NCBI GenBank assembly: GCA_021809365.1
Contig: JAKBAC010000147.1
Location: forward strand, 1 to 8,317
Reading direction: 5' to 3'
Length of the DNA stretch: 8,317 bases
DNA from: Planctomycetota bacterium
GTDB taxonomy: Bacteria > Planctomycetota > Phycisphaerae > WQYP01
Every line of letters begins with the position of its first letter. The first letter of the stretch is position 1. The notes beneath the pieces are model-generated. The model searched no databases. It had not been told where the DNA came from and worked only from the letters and a program-made list of their open reading frames with translations. Below are positions 1 to 5,987 of the stretch, one piece after another. The position numbers and the translations under genes are program-made.

Positions 1-20
1 GTATGGATACATACGTTGAC

Positions 21-64
21 GACGAGCGACAAAGCCCACGGCCCCTTGGCCCCCGCCCGTAGGG
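21..64 (+). repeat. GC-rich 44-bp repeat, copy 1 (inverted relative at 2018-2061)
   Basis: Aligned by eye without gaps to the reverse complement of 2018-2061, 34 of 44 positions agree. They share an unbroken GACGAGCGAC at one end and CCCCCGCCCG near the other. Eight of the ten differences are transitions, as expected of an old diverged repeat. The two copies bracket the glycosyltransferase gene in opposite orientation. Its function is unknown. Confidence 0.6.
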
Positions 65-164
65 TTGGCCTGAAACCGGCCATCTGCGGCGTCGCGTCGG
101 CTCAAGGGGTTTATGAACCCGGTTCTCGCCGCCGACTCCTGGCATCTGGCCGGTTTGAGGCCAA
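65..164. repeat. Long nested inverted repeat (possible large RNA hairpin)
   Basis: The 18-base arm 65-82 pairs with 147-164 at 17 of 18 positions; the only mismatch is G72 opposite G157. Inside it, GTCGGC (96-101) pairs perfectly with GCCGAC (131-136), and GGGTT (107-111) pairs with AACCC (116-120) around a TATG loop. The three stems nest, so the transcript could fold into one extended hairpin about 100 nt long. There is no T-tract after the outer stem, so it is not an ordinary intrinsic terminator. Either strand could form it. Confidence 0.65.
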
Positions 165-165
165 T

Positions 166-185
166 CCACCCGTAATTATGGGTGG
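166..185. repeat. 20-bp near-perfect palindrome with TAATTA core
   Basis: CCACCC (166-171) and GGGTGG (180-185) are perfect inverted arms around GTAATTAT, whose centre TAATTA is itself palindromic. Only the G172/T179 pair breaks the symmetry. The right half overlaps the 27-bp direct repeat. The symmetric shape would suit a dimeric DNA-binding protein or a small hairpin. The copy at 2116-2142 has lost part of the symmetry, which argues against a conserved operator. Confidence 0.55.
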
Positions 186-198
186 AACAGGGCACTAG
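172..198 (+). repeat. 27-bp direct repeat, copy 1
   Basis: This segment matches 2116-2142 in the same orientation at 23 of 27 positions. The shared core is GTAATTATGG followed by TGGAACAG. It lies 38 bp before the glycosyltransferase start, and its partner lies 151 bp after the stop. Neither copy is inside a gene. Confidence 0.65.
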
Positions 199-236
199 TC
201 CGGGGAATCCAGCAAAATACATAATAAGGAAACGAA

Positions 237-1964
237 ATGGCGGAACAGACATCGATGACTTCCACGCATCCATGGATTCGCAAGGCATGGTGCGTTCGCA
301 CGGCGTTGGGCCTATTGGTACTGGGCTTTTTTTCAAACCTGTTGTTTCTATATCACAATTGCCCCTTTGATCTTTCTGAGGATGAAAGCCAATACTGGCT
401 TTGGTCCCGGCATCTGGCGTGGGGATATTACTCCAAAGGGCCGGGGATTGCGGCGATTATCTATGCGGCCACGGCGGTGGGGCATTGGTTGGGGCAGCAT
501 GCCACGATGCCGATTATTCGCACACCGGCCATTCTATTTGCCTTCTTCAGCGGGCTGGCCAGTTTTTTGCTGGCGCGGCGCATGTTCCGTGATGATCGCG
601 CGGGACTGATGGTCATCGCTTTGTCCGCGGGCGTGCCGGTTTTTGCGGTGGGCAGTTTAATTATTACCATTGATTCGCCCATGTATCTTTGTTGGGCTTG
701 GGCCTGTGTTTGTCTGTGGCTGGCGGTGGAGCCGCGATATACGGCGGCGGGGGAATTGGAATCGCAGCAATCCGGACGCGCCGTGATTGGCTGGCTCTAT
801 TTGGCCGGACTGTTGGTGGGGCTGGGCATATTGTGCAAACCAGTGCTGTTGCTGATTCCGCCGTCGGCAGCGATCGTCGCCTGGTGGAATCCGTATTTGC
901 GGCAAAAACTGGCGACATGGCACAGCCTGGGAGCGACCATTCTGGCGCTGGCCATTCAAATTCCGACATTGATCTGGAACGCACAGCATCATTGGATCAT
1001 GTTTCGAGCCATCGGCGGCGAGGGCGGTTTGCGTGGTGGCACAAGTATTTGGTCACACATCAGTCATGCTCCGATGAATGTCACCATGTTCGTGCTGTCG
1101 CAGGCGGGAATTTTTGCGGGCATTTTGTTTGTGCTGCTGGTGCTGGCGTTTATTGAAGCCATGCGCGATGTGAAGAAAATCAGCGATCCAGCGGCCCGCT
1201 TAGTGTGGGATTTTCTGATCTGGATGACTTTGCCGATTTTCATCCTGTATTTTATTCTGAGCTTCTGGAGCAAAGTTGAGCCAAATTGGCCGGCGGGGGG
1301 CTACTTTACCGGAATGATACTTTTCGCCGGCGTGGCAACACGCTGGTGGAATCAGCCGTTGCCGAAATGCACGGTGGCGCGTCGTTGGATCATCGCGGGT
1401 ATTGCATGGGGATTTGCGTTGTTCGTATTTGCTGAAAATGTGCAATTGCTGTATCCGATATTGGCAAAAATTGACCCCACGGGAAAACATTTTCCGGCGA
1501 AGAAATTTGATCCGGCGTTTCGCCTGCACGCACTGCGGGTGCGCGGCGAAGCGATTCAGAAGGTGCGGTTATCCATGTGGCATGGCCATGGGCCGCTGCC
1601 GCTGGTTATGGATGATCGCTGGGACACCTCAAGCTCCCTGACTTATTATTTGCCGGGGCATCCATTTGTCTTTTGTTTACAAACAGCAATGGGGGGCAAG
1701 CAATGTCAGTTTGACCTCTGGCCCGGACCGAATCAGCTCAATCGACAGACCGGACAGCTTCGCTATCTGGGGCGCGATGCCGTGCTGACGGGATCTTTTT
1801 CAAAGAAAGTATTTGATCGGCTCATTAAGCCGGCGTTTGCGCATGTAAGCCCGCAGGAAATTATTCCACTGTATTACCACGGCGTCGTGGTCAAACACCT
1901 GGATGTGTGGAAATGTTACGGATTTAAGGGGCTGCCGGATGTACGGTGGCGGAAATCGCATTGA
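237..1964 (+). CDS. ArnT/PMT-like membrane glycosyltransferase (GT39/GT83 type)
   Basis: Predicted polytopic inner-membrane GT-C glycosyltransferase of 575 aa, about the usual length for ArnT-like enzymes. Such enzymes move a sugar from a polyprenyl-phosphate donor to a lipid, glycan or protein acceptor on the periplasmic face. Seen here: a first membrane helix (about 22-38), then the family's acidic loop motif SEDESQYWLWSRHL (D49, E50); ITIDSPM with a second acidic residue (D146); LCKP (K201); WNAQHHW (248-254); and EPNWPA (348-353). Many hydrophobic helices run to about residue 408. A soluble C-terminal domain follows (about 410-575), containing a QFDLWPG motif (491-497) that I associate with bacterial PMT_2-type proteins. 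AAGGAAA lies just upstream of the chosen ATG. The gene stands alone, so donor and acceptor cannot be named. The fold and class are secure; a role in lipid A modification is not implied. Confidence 0.9.
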   Translation: MAEQTSMTSTHPWIRKAWCVRTALGLLVLGFFSNLLFLYHNCPFDLSEDESQYWLWSRHLAWGYYSKGPGIAAIIYAATAVGHWLGQHATMPIIRTPAILFAFFSGLASFLLARRMFRDDRAGLMVIALSAGVPVFAVGSLIITIDSPMYLCWAWACVCLWLAVEPRYTAAGELESQQSGRAVIGWLYLAGLLVGLGILCKPVLLLIPPSAAIVAWWNPYLRQKLATWHSLGATILALAIQIPTLIWNAQHHWIMFRAIGGEGGLRGGTSIWSHISHAPMNVTMFVLSQAGIFAGILFVLLVLAFIEAMRDVKKISDPAARLVWDFLIWMTLPIFILYFILSFWSKVEPNWPAGGYFTGMILFAGVATRWWNQPLPKCTVARRWIIAGIAWGFALFVFAENVQLLYPILAKIDPTGKHFPAKKFDPAFRLHALRVRGEAIQKVRLSMWHGHGPLPLVMDDRWDTSSSLTYYLPGHPFVFCLQTAMGGKQCQFDLWPGPNQLNRQTGQLRYLGRDAVLTGSFSKKVFDRLIKPAFAHVSPQEIIPLYYHGVVVKHLDVWKCYGFKGLPDVRWRKSH

Positions 1965-2017
1965 ACCGGCGGGTATCAGCGTGGCTGTGCAAGTCAGGGC
2001 CAGCACACAAAATAAGG

Positions 2018-2061
2018 GCCTGCGGGCGGGGGGCAGGAGACTGCGGACTTCGTCGCTCGTC
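2018..2061 (-). repeat. GC-rich 44-bp repeat, copy 2 (inverted)
   Basis: Read on the minus strand this matches 21-64 at 34 of 44 positions, mostly with transition differences. Together the two copies form widely spaced inverted repeats around the glycosyltransferase gene. No transposase or target-site duplication is seen that would make this an insertion element. Confidence 0.6.
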
Positions 2062-2115
2062 GGCAAAGTGTTTACCAATGCGTTCTGCTCTTCGCTTCGC
2101 GCCCTGCGTCACCCT

Positions 2116-2142
2116 GTAATTATGGCTGGAACAGAACACCAG
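2116..2142 (+). repeat. 27-bp direct repeat, copy 2
   Basis: Matches 172-198 at 23 of 27 positions in the same orientation. The differences sit at the first base after GTAATTATGG and in the last third. It is probably a member of a dispersed intergenic repeat family; only two members are visible in this window. Confidence 0.65.
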
Positions 2143-2145
2143 CTT

Positions 2146-3393
2146 CTATGGGAGTCGCACGTAAAATACCCGCAATGTATTGTCCGAATTATTCACCGTA
2201 AATGGTGGACAGCTTACGCCACCGGCGGAAACCTGGATTGAACTGTTGCCTGCGGGCAATTTTACGGGGATGACATAAACCGTTCGCGGAAGCATTTCCC
2301 AGTAGCGTGTATCAGCATGCGATGAAGCGGCGAAAAGCGCTCCCAGCCCGGCTGCGCCCAATCCCGCCAATGCCTCGGTGCTATTGTTGTTATACGCACC
2401 GTTTTGCATTGCCGCCACACCGCCAACCATCAGTCCGGTTCCGATGACCGCTTTGGCCTCCCGTATGGTGTCCATGGTCAGCCAGCGTTTATCTTGCGCC
2501 AGAGCCAGCGTATCGACCATGTTGGATTGCGCAATACCGGTAATGGGGTGGCCATTATCCCATGCGTACACCGGTGGAATCGGCTCTGCCTGCCATGGGG
2601 TCGGCGTAAACACGGTTTGCTCGCCGTACCATCCGGCATGGCGTCGTCGCGGGCCTTGGCCGAAATCAACAAATATCAATCCGTTGATTCCCGGTTCATA
2701 CATTTTTTTTACAACGGGGGCGATGTAGGGATCCAATTGTTCGGCGCGCTCAAAATTAGCCGCCGCAAGTTTGGGATGGCCCAGTTTCATATAGCACACG
2801 CCAAGACCAAAATATCCCAGCACAAAATTGGAATCCACTCTGGCATATTGTTGCCCCGGCGGAAGTTTGGCATTGGGGTTGGCGTATTTGCGAAGTTTGA
2901 ACAAGCTGTTGGCAAATGCGGCACGGGCGTTTTCATATTCCCCTTTGATCAAAAATATCAGCCCCAGGTAATAATGTGCCATGGCCCGCTCAAATGGCTG
3001 GCCTTTCCAAACTTTCACACCCTCATATACCACCACCGCCCCGAGCACCCGGCTGCCGGTGTTGGTGTTGACGCTGTCCATGACGCGATAGGCCCGCAGA
3101 AAAGCCGCCTGCGCATTGTCCAACTGTCCCGCCGCCAGAGCACAGGAGCCGTAGCGACAATTATTCAGAACGTAATTTTTATTCGGTTTATGGATTAATG
3201 GGGCCAGTTCCTGTGCGGCAGGACCATACTGTCCGGTGTAGTAGAATATATTGGCCTGGCGAATGCGGGCGGATGTTTCACTGCACGCGGGCAGACACAG
3301 CGCGCTTAGCAGCACCAGTATCAGAACGGCGACACTGTTACGCGACATGCGCTGTGTTTGCCCATGAACGTCAGTGGCATTTGTAGCAGGCAT
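2146..3393 (-). CDS. COG3014-type TPR lipoprotein
   Basis: Predicted outer-membrane lipoprotein, 415 aa from this start. A hydrophobic signal segment (about 21-34) ends in the lipobox LPAC with C37. TPR-like helices follow over about residues 40-230, for example FYYTGQYGPAAQEL, AMAHYYLGLIFLIKGEYENA and GYFGLGVCYMKLGHPKLAAA. The C-terminal part has a Gly/Ala-rich stretch ending in SSHADTRYWEMLPRTVYVI and a KLPAGNSSIQV strand, a combination I recognise from COG3014 proteins, which occur beside LpoB-like genes. A scaffold or partner role for the two LpoB-like lipoproteins is inference. The ATG at 3393 sits one base after the upstream stop (TGATATG) with a GGA five bases before it, which suggests translational coupling. 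An ATG at 3348 gives 400 aa with a shorter, more typical signal peptide and the same mature protein. Longer in-frame starts would overlap the upstream gene and are unlikely. Confidence 0.85.
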   Translation of the reverse strand: MPATNATDVHGQTQRMSRNSVAVLILVLLSALCLPACSETSARIRQANIFYYTGQYGPAAQELAPLIHKPNKNYVLNNCRYGSCALAAGQLDNAQAAFLRAYRVMDSVNTNTGSRVLGAVVVYEGVKVWKGQPFERAMAHYYLGLIFLIKGEYENARAAFANSLFKLRKYANPNAKLPPGQQYARVDSNFVLGYFGLGVCYMKLGHPKLAAANFERAEQLDPYIAPVVKKMYEPGINGLIFVDFGQGPRRRHAGWYGEQTVFTPTPWQAEPIPPVYAWDNGHPITGIAQSNMVDTLALAQDKRWLTMDTIREAKAVIGTGLMVGGVAAMQNGAYNNNSTEALAGLGAAGLGALFAASSHADTRYWEMLPRTVYVIPVKLPAGNSSIQVSAGGVSCPPFTVNNSDNTLRVFYVRLP

Positions 3394-3394
3394 A

Positions 3395-4015
3395 TCAATC
3401 CAGGAATCCACTATGCACCGCCTTTTTGGTTTCATAGCTGCCCTCCCAAATAATCTGTCCGGTGTGGATGTTGGTGAGAAAAAAGGTACATAAGTAATAG
3501 TCGCTACGTTGATCCGGAGCCACTTTGGTATCGGAATAAAATGTAGCCTGCAGAGCATAACCGGGCTGCAGACGATCCATACTGGGACCCAGCGGTAATG
3601 CCGACGCATCTTCTTGCGCGGCCAGACGCTGGTAGGTTGCCTGGTTGAGCACAAAAATAAATCGTCGACGCAGCGATTGATGCGCTGTCAGCAGTACCCG
3701 CACACGATGCAGAAAAATATCGCCCTGTGCGCGGGGAATAATCTGATCGGTTTTATTTTTCAAAGCGGTTAAGACAATGATCATAGGCCCGTGCGCCGTC
3801 AATTGTGCCACCACTGGATCGGATGCGATACTCGCCGCCATTTTATCTGTCATGACCACCAGATCGTGCGAATCCAGAAAGGTGTTGCGCATTTCCGGAT
3901 TTAACGCCGGCCCCCCGCATCCGGCCATGGCCAGTATACACCAGGCGCATGCGAAAAGTTCAATAGCCAACTTCCGTAAAGCGCCCAAGTTGTGTAAATA
4001 AGAAGCCTGATGCAT
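3395..4015 (-). CDS. LpoB-like lipoprotein, paralogue 2 (middle gene)
   Basis: A 206-aa predicted lipoprotein with a hydrophobic segment (about 16-32) and lipobox MAGC (C33); methionine at the -3 position is less common than leucine. The domain after it resembles the LpoB family, the outer-membrane activators of penicillin-binding protein PBP1b in Enterobacteria. IIVLTALKNKT (79-89) matches the family's 'functional ... N-T' strand, and the end holds YYLCTFFLTNIHTGQIIWEG (173-192), the LpoB-type 'TG-W' ending. The neighbouring gene upstream has the same two blocks, so the pair are paralogues. The start has GGCGGA eight bases upstream. The gene lies 45 bp after its paralogue and ends one base before the TPR lipoprotein. 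Whether it controls a peptidoglycan synthase here is inferred from the family, since much of LpoB's PBP1b contact is lineage-specific. Confidence 0.85.
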   Translation of the reverse strand: MHQASYLHNLGALRKLAIELFACAWCILAMAGCGGPALNPEMRNTFLDSHDLVVMTDKMAASIASDPVVAQLTAHGPMIIVLTALKNKTDQIIPRAQGDIFLHRVRVLLTAHQSLRRRFIFVLNQATYQRLAAQEDASALPLGPSMDRLQPGYALQATFYSDTKVAPDQRSDYYLCTFFLTNIHTGQIIWEGSYETKKAVHSGFLD

Positions 4016-4060
4016 CGTGCTATTCCGCCGGGTCCGGATTCCTGCATGGGTTCTCCGCGA

Positions 4061-4675
4061 TTAATACAAGTTCAGCGTGCGGGTTTCATAATGCCCTTCC
4101 CACACCACTTCACCGGTTTGCAGGTTCACCAGTTGAAATGTACACAAATAATATGTCGTAGCGGAATTGGGCAGATCATAAAATACACCCTTGAGCGCAT
4201 ACTGTGGAATCATCCGTGTATTTTGCGGCACCTGTCCGCGGCTGGATTGTTCAAATGCGTCACCACCCGCTCCGGCCAGTTCCTGCTGCTGAAGCTGCTG
4301 CAATTGCTTGGGTTGAATGACAAATGCAATGCGATCGCTCGCATATTGGTTCAAAAGTGCCCGCATTCGCGCCAGATAAATCTGATCATTTTGCCAGGGC
4401 TGGCTGGTTTCATTATCAATGCCGGTCATGACGATAATCACCTTATTGGGATTCTGGGCGATTTCAGGAATCTTCAGTAAATCCGCGGCCAGTCGATTGG
4501 TCATATCCACCAGATCGCGTGATTGCAATCCCTGATCGCCCGGTTGAAAGGAAGATACGCCGGGCCGGTAGTAGCTGTACCCATGCTGAGCACAACCGGC
4601 CAACAGCAGGCACGCTGCGACTACCGATCCGGAAAGAAGTTTCACAACCCTGCCATTAAAAACATTGCCGTACAT
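4061..4675 (-). CDS. LpoB-like lipoprotein, paralogue 1 (first gene of operon)
   Basis: A 204-aa predicted outer-membrane lipoprotein. The signal segment VVAACLLLAGC ends in lipobox LAGC (C28). The mature part has RDLVDMTNRLAADLL (53-67), VIIVMTGIDNETSQPW (79-94), a Gln-rich helix QPKQLQQLQQQEL (121-133) and the ending YYLCTFQLVNLQTGEVVWEG (175-194). These follow the layout of LpoB-family lipoproteins, which in Enterobacteria reach through the periplasm to activate PBP1b. A longer in-frame reading from 4717 is rejected because the ATG at 4675 has an excellent AGGAGG (4683-4688) with 7 bases between and starts a clean lipoprotein signal. It is first of three co-directional lipoprotein genes. 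Its promoter should lie in the 4676-5250 gap but I cannot place it. Confidence 0.88.
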   Translation of the reverse strand: MYGNVFNGRVVKLLSGSVVAACLLLAGCAQHGYSYYRPGVSSFQPGDQGLQSRDLVDMTNRLAADLLKIPEIAQNPNKVIIVMTGIDNETSQPWQNDQIYLARMRALLNQYASDRIAFVIQPKQLQQLQQQELAGAGGDAFEQSSRGQVPQNTRMIPQYALKGVFYDLPNSATTYYLCTFQLVNLQTGEVVWEGHYETRTLNLY

Positions 4676-4682
4676 AAAGAAA

Positions 4683-4688
4683 CCTCCT
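4683..4688 (-). promoter_or_regulatory. Strong ribosome binding site for the first LpoB-like gene
   Basis: AGGAGG on the minus strand, seven bases before the ATG at 4675. It settles the start in favour of 4675 over the upstream ATG at 4717, which would lack a signal peptide at its N-terminus. Confidence 0.85.
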
Positions 4689-4841
4689 GAAAATCCGTGG
4701 CGCGTTGGATCACGCAATTATTCAACACATTCAAATTATCCGCCGACATCCGCCAATGGTCAAATCCAATCCCGCGCGGGCCGGGGCATGGCAATAAATC
4801 CGAACCAGCACACCGGGACGCCTCATCCCGTTGCACAATCT

Positions 4842-4863
4842 GAAATTTGAAATCTCAAATCTC
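4842..4863. repeat. A/T-rich imperfect inverted repeat
   Basis: GAAATTTGA (4842-4850) pairs with TCAAATCTC (4855-4863) at eight of nine positions around an AATC loop. It could form a small hairpin on either strand. With no following T-run and low GC in the stem it is a poor terminator candidate. Confidence 0.5.
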
Positions 4864-4879
4864 CTCATAGCCGCGCGCC

Positions 4880-4908
4880 TGCACCGCACGTTTTGCGCGG
4901 CAGCCGCC
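4880..4908 (+). repeat. GC-rich imperfect direct repeat, copy 1
   Basis: TGCACCGC, one differing base, then CGTT and later CAGC followed by CGCC match 5107-5137 in the same order, with several substitutions and small gaps. Flanking CCGCGC (4871-4876) and GCGCGG (4895-4900) could form a 6-bp stem. The similarity is moderate and was aligned by eye. Confidence 0.4.
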
Positions 4909-4988
4909 GGTGTTGAGAAAGGAAAAAGTAGACCGCAGGGGGCGCGGCATTCTTGGCGACAGCCTATCCTCTTGCTTTAGTCGAATTT

Positions 4989-5001
4989 GCTCTACTGTTC
5001 A
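4989..5001 (+). repeat. 13-bp perfect direct repeat, copy 1
   Basis: GCTCTACTGTTCA occurs here and again at 5046-5058, 57 bp apart. Related shorter pieces (CTGTTC, TCTACT, GCTCTA) are scattered between and around the two copies, so the region looks built from a short recurring phrase. Confidence 0.75.
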
Positions 5002-5024
5002 CCTGTTCTACTCACACCTGCTCT

Positions 5025-5044
5025 AATCGGGCCGCGGCCTGATT
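5025..5044. repeat. GC palindrome between the 13-bp repeats
   Basis: AATC at 5025-5028 and GATT at 5041-5044 flank GGGCCGCGGCCT. Nine of ten pairs are complementary, and the tenth (G5029/T5040) would be a G-U pair in RNA. It sits between the two 13-bp direct repeats. Confidence 0.7.
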
Positions 5045-5045
5045 C

Positions 5046-5058
5046 GCTCTACTGTTCA
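5046..5058 (+). repeat. 13-bp perfect direct repeat, copy 2
   Basis: Identical to 4989-5001. Two copies with different flanks are too few and too short for a CRISPR reading. Confidence 0.75.
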
Positions 5059-5106
5059 ACTCTCTCCTAATCCCTGCTCTGCGGCAACAGCCGCCACTGC
5101 GTGGCT

Positions 5107-5137
5107 TGCACCGCGCGTTGTCGGTGACAGCGCCGCC
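5107..5137 (+). repeat. GC-rich imperfect direct repeat, copy 2
   Basis: Relative of 4880-4908, starting with the same TGCACCGC. The two copies enclose the 13-bp repeats and the palindrome. Confidence 0.4.
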
Positions 5138-5184
5138 CATGTACAGAAGGTTTACGCAAGAATGAATTTGCGGGGTCTTGTAAC

Positions 5185-5193
5185 TTATCCACA
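5185..5193 (+). promoter_or_regulatory. DnaA-box-like TTATCCACA, lone site
   Basis: An exact match to the classical E. coli DnaA box, 58 bp before the prepilin start. It is also part of a CTTGT...ACAAG inverted repeat (5177-5195). With no second box and no nearby replication gene, it is at best a lone site and may be chance. Confidence 0.3.
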
Positions 5194-5250
5194 AGCCAAG
5201 CGTTTAACCACTATCAGTAATTTGTTTGCTACGAATTGCGGGAGCAAATC

Positions 5251-5961
5251 ATGAGGTCCACGATACGCCACGGTTTTACTCTCATTGAACTGCTGGTGGT
5301 GATAAGCATTATCGCGTTGTTAATCGGACTTTTACTGCCCGCACTACAGGGTGCCCGGCAAAGTGCCATGCGCACCGCCTGCGCCGCACAGTTGCAAAGT
5401 ATCGGTCAATTGTTCGACGCTTACATGCAAAGCGATGGCAATGAGATTTTCCCGGCCTGCGCGCAGGTACCGACCGTCAACTACAGTGTGGCATGCGCCG
5501 ATGGCGTCACCGTATACAACCCACCGCCGATCCAAAGCACGATTGCCGGGGTGATGCCGCCCAATACAATTCCAACTCCCAATTTCATTCCATCCGCCAA
5601 CGACCACACCGCCGCCGGTGCATGGGATTGTCCGGCGGACATCAACGGCTGTAGCGTCGTGTTGCCTACCGACGCAACGGCCCAATTTCAATCCTATTTC
5701 GCGGGCGAGGGCACCAGCTATCAATACAACATGACACTGGCCGGGGATCGGATTACCAACTACCAGATCGGCCCACCCGCCAACCGCATCAACCTGTATG
5801 ATCTCCTGCAATCCGCTGGAGTCTGGGTTCTGGCGGACATGAGCACGTTTCACGGTCCGCCCCTGAATCCGGATGCGGCCAATATTCTGTTCGCGGATTG
5901 GCATGTTGGCAATGCGTTGGATATATCCGCAAATGCCGGCACACCGTTGTGGCATCACTGA
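5251..5961 (+). CDS. Type II secretion/type IV pilin-like prepilin (pseudopilin)
   Basis: A 236-aa protein with a class III prepilin leader: a short basic start, cleavage expected between G8 and F9, mature [17 protein letters not shown] with the conserved Glu at mature position 5 (E13), then the hydrophobic N-terminal helix (about 9-30). The rest is an Asn/Pro-rich globular domain. The end, with H then [15 protein letters not shown], resembles the H-x9-DG tail of the planctomycete prepilin family, with Trp in place of the usual Gly after Asp. Such proteins are inserted by the inner-membrane pilin/secretion machinery after cleavage by a prepilin peptidase; many planctomycetes carry dozens as orphans. 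GGGAG (5240-5244) six bases before the ATG at 5251 decides the start; an in-frame TTG at 5236 is less likely. The next gene follows after 26 bp. Substrate and assembly partners cannot be read from this window. Confidence 0.92.
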   Translation: MRSTIRHGFTLIELLVVISIIALLIGLLLPALQGARQSAMRTACAAQLQSIGQLFDAYMQSDGNEIFPACAQVPTVNYSVACADGVTVYNPPPIQSTIAGVMPPNTIPTPNFIPSANDHTAAGAWDCPADINGCSVVLPTDATAQFQSYFAGEGTSYQYNMTLAGDRITNYQIGPPANRINLYDLLQSAGVWVLADMSTFHGPPLNPDAANILFADWHVGNALDISANAGTPLWHH

Positions 5962-5987
5962 ATGTAATTTTACCCGCGTGAGGTTTT

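Larger units (their letters stand above)
1..236. other. Structured non-coding leader region upstream of the glycosyltransferase gene
   Basis: No credible gene lies here. The one open frame is a compositional shadow with a TTG start and no family signature. The stretch holds, in order: a GC-rich 44-base segment (21-64) with a diverged inverted relative at 2018-2061; a long nested inverted repeat (65-164); a 20-base palindrome (166-185); and a 27-base segment (172-198) repeated directly at 2116-2142. A purine-rich AAGGAAA (about 227-233) then precedes the ATG at 237. I see no confident sigma-70 promoter. The region could be an intergenic repeat element, a transcribed structured leader or the terminator region of an unseen upstream gene; the sequence alone does not decide. 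Confidence 0.6.
1965..2145. other. Convergent intergenic gap holding repeat relatives
   Basis: The 181 bp between two converging genes hold the inverted 44-bp relative (2018-2061) and the direct 27-bp relative (2116-2142), separated by about 54 bp of unassigned sequence. No clear stem plus T-run terminator is visible for either gene. The 27-bp repeat ends only three bases before the stop codon of the minus-strand TPR lipoprotein. Confidence 0.55.
4676..5250. other. Repeat-rich divergent intergenic region
   Basis: The 575 bp between the divergent lipoprotein operon and the prepilin gene show no credible gene. They contain an A/T-rich imperfect inverted repeat (4842-4863), a GC-rich segment (4880-4908) resembling one at 5107-5137, two perfect 13-bp direct repeats (4989-5001 and 5046-5058) around a GC palindrome (5025-5044), and a DnaA-box-like TTATCCACA (5185-5193). 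Promoters for both flanking transcripts must lie here or close by, but no -35/-10 pair stands out. Confidence 0.6.

Noticed and set aside
16..198. 60-codon plus-strand reading frame at the left end
   Set aside because: It begins at TTG, has no recognisable family features and runs through the inverted repeat and palindrome. It is better read as non-coding.
21..2142. Insertion sequence or composite transposon carrying the glycosyltransferase
   Set aside because: No transposase and no target-site duplication were seen, and the flanking repeats are diverged and mixed in orientation. Kept as a repeat finding only.
1903..2241. 112-codon plus-strand frame across the convergent gap
   Set aside because: It overlaps the ends of two well-supported genes and crosses the repeat copies. 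No RBS or domain supports it.
2404..3198. 264-codon plus-strand frame
   Set aside because: Antisense to the TPR lipoprotein, which has a lipobox, TPR pattern and operon context; the antisense product has none.
4989..5058. Possible CRISPR-like repeats
   Set aside because: Only two 13-bp copies, with a palindrome rather than spacers between them and no cas genes.
5344..5958. 204-codon minus-strand frame opposite the prepilin
   Set aside because: Shadow of the prepilin gene, with no signal, domain or RBS of its own.
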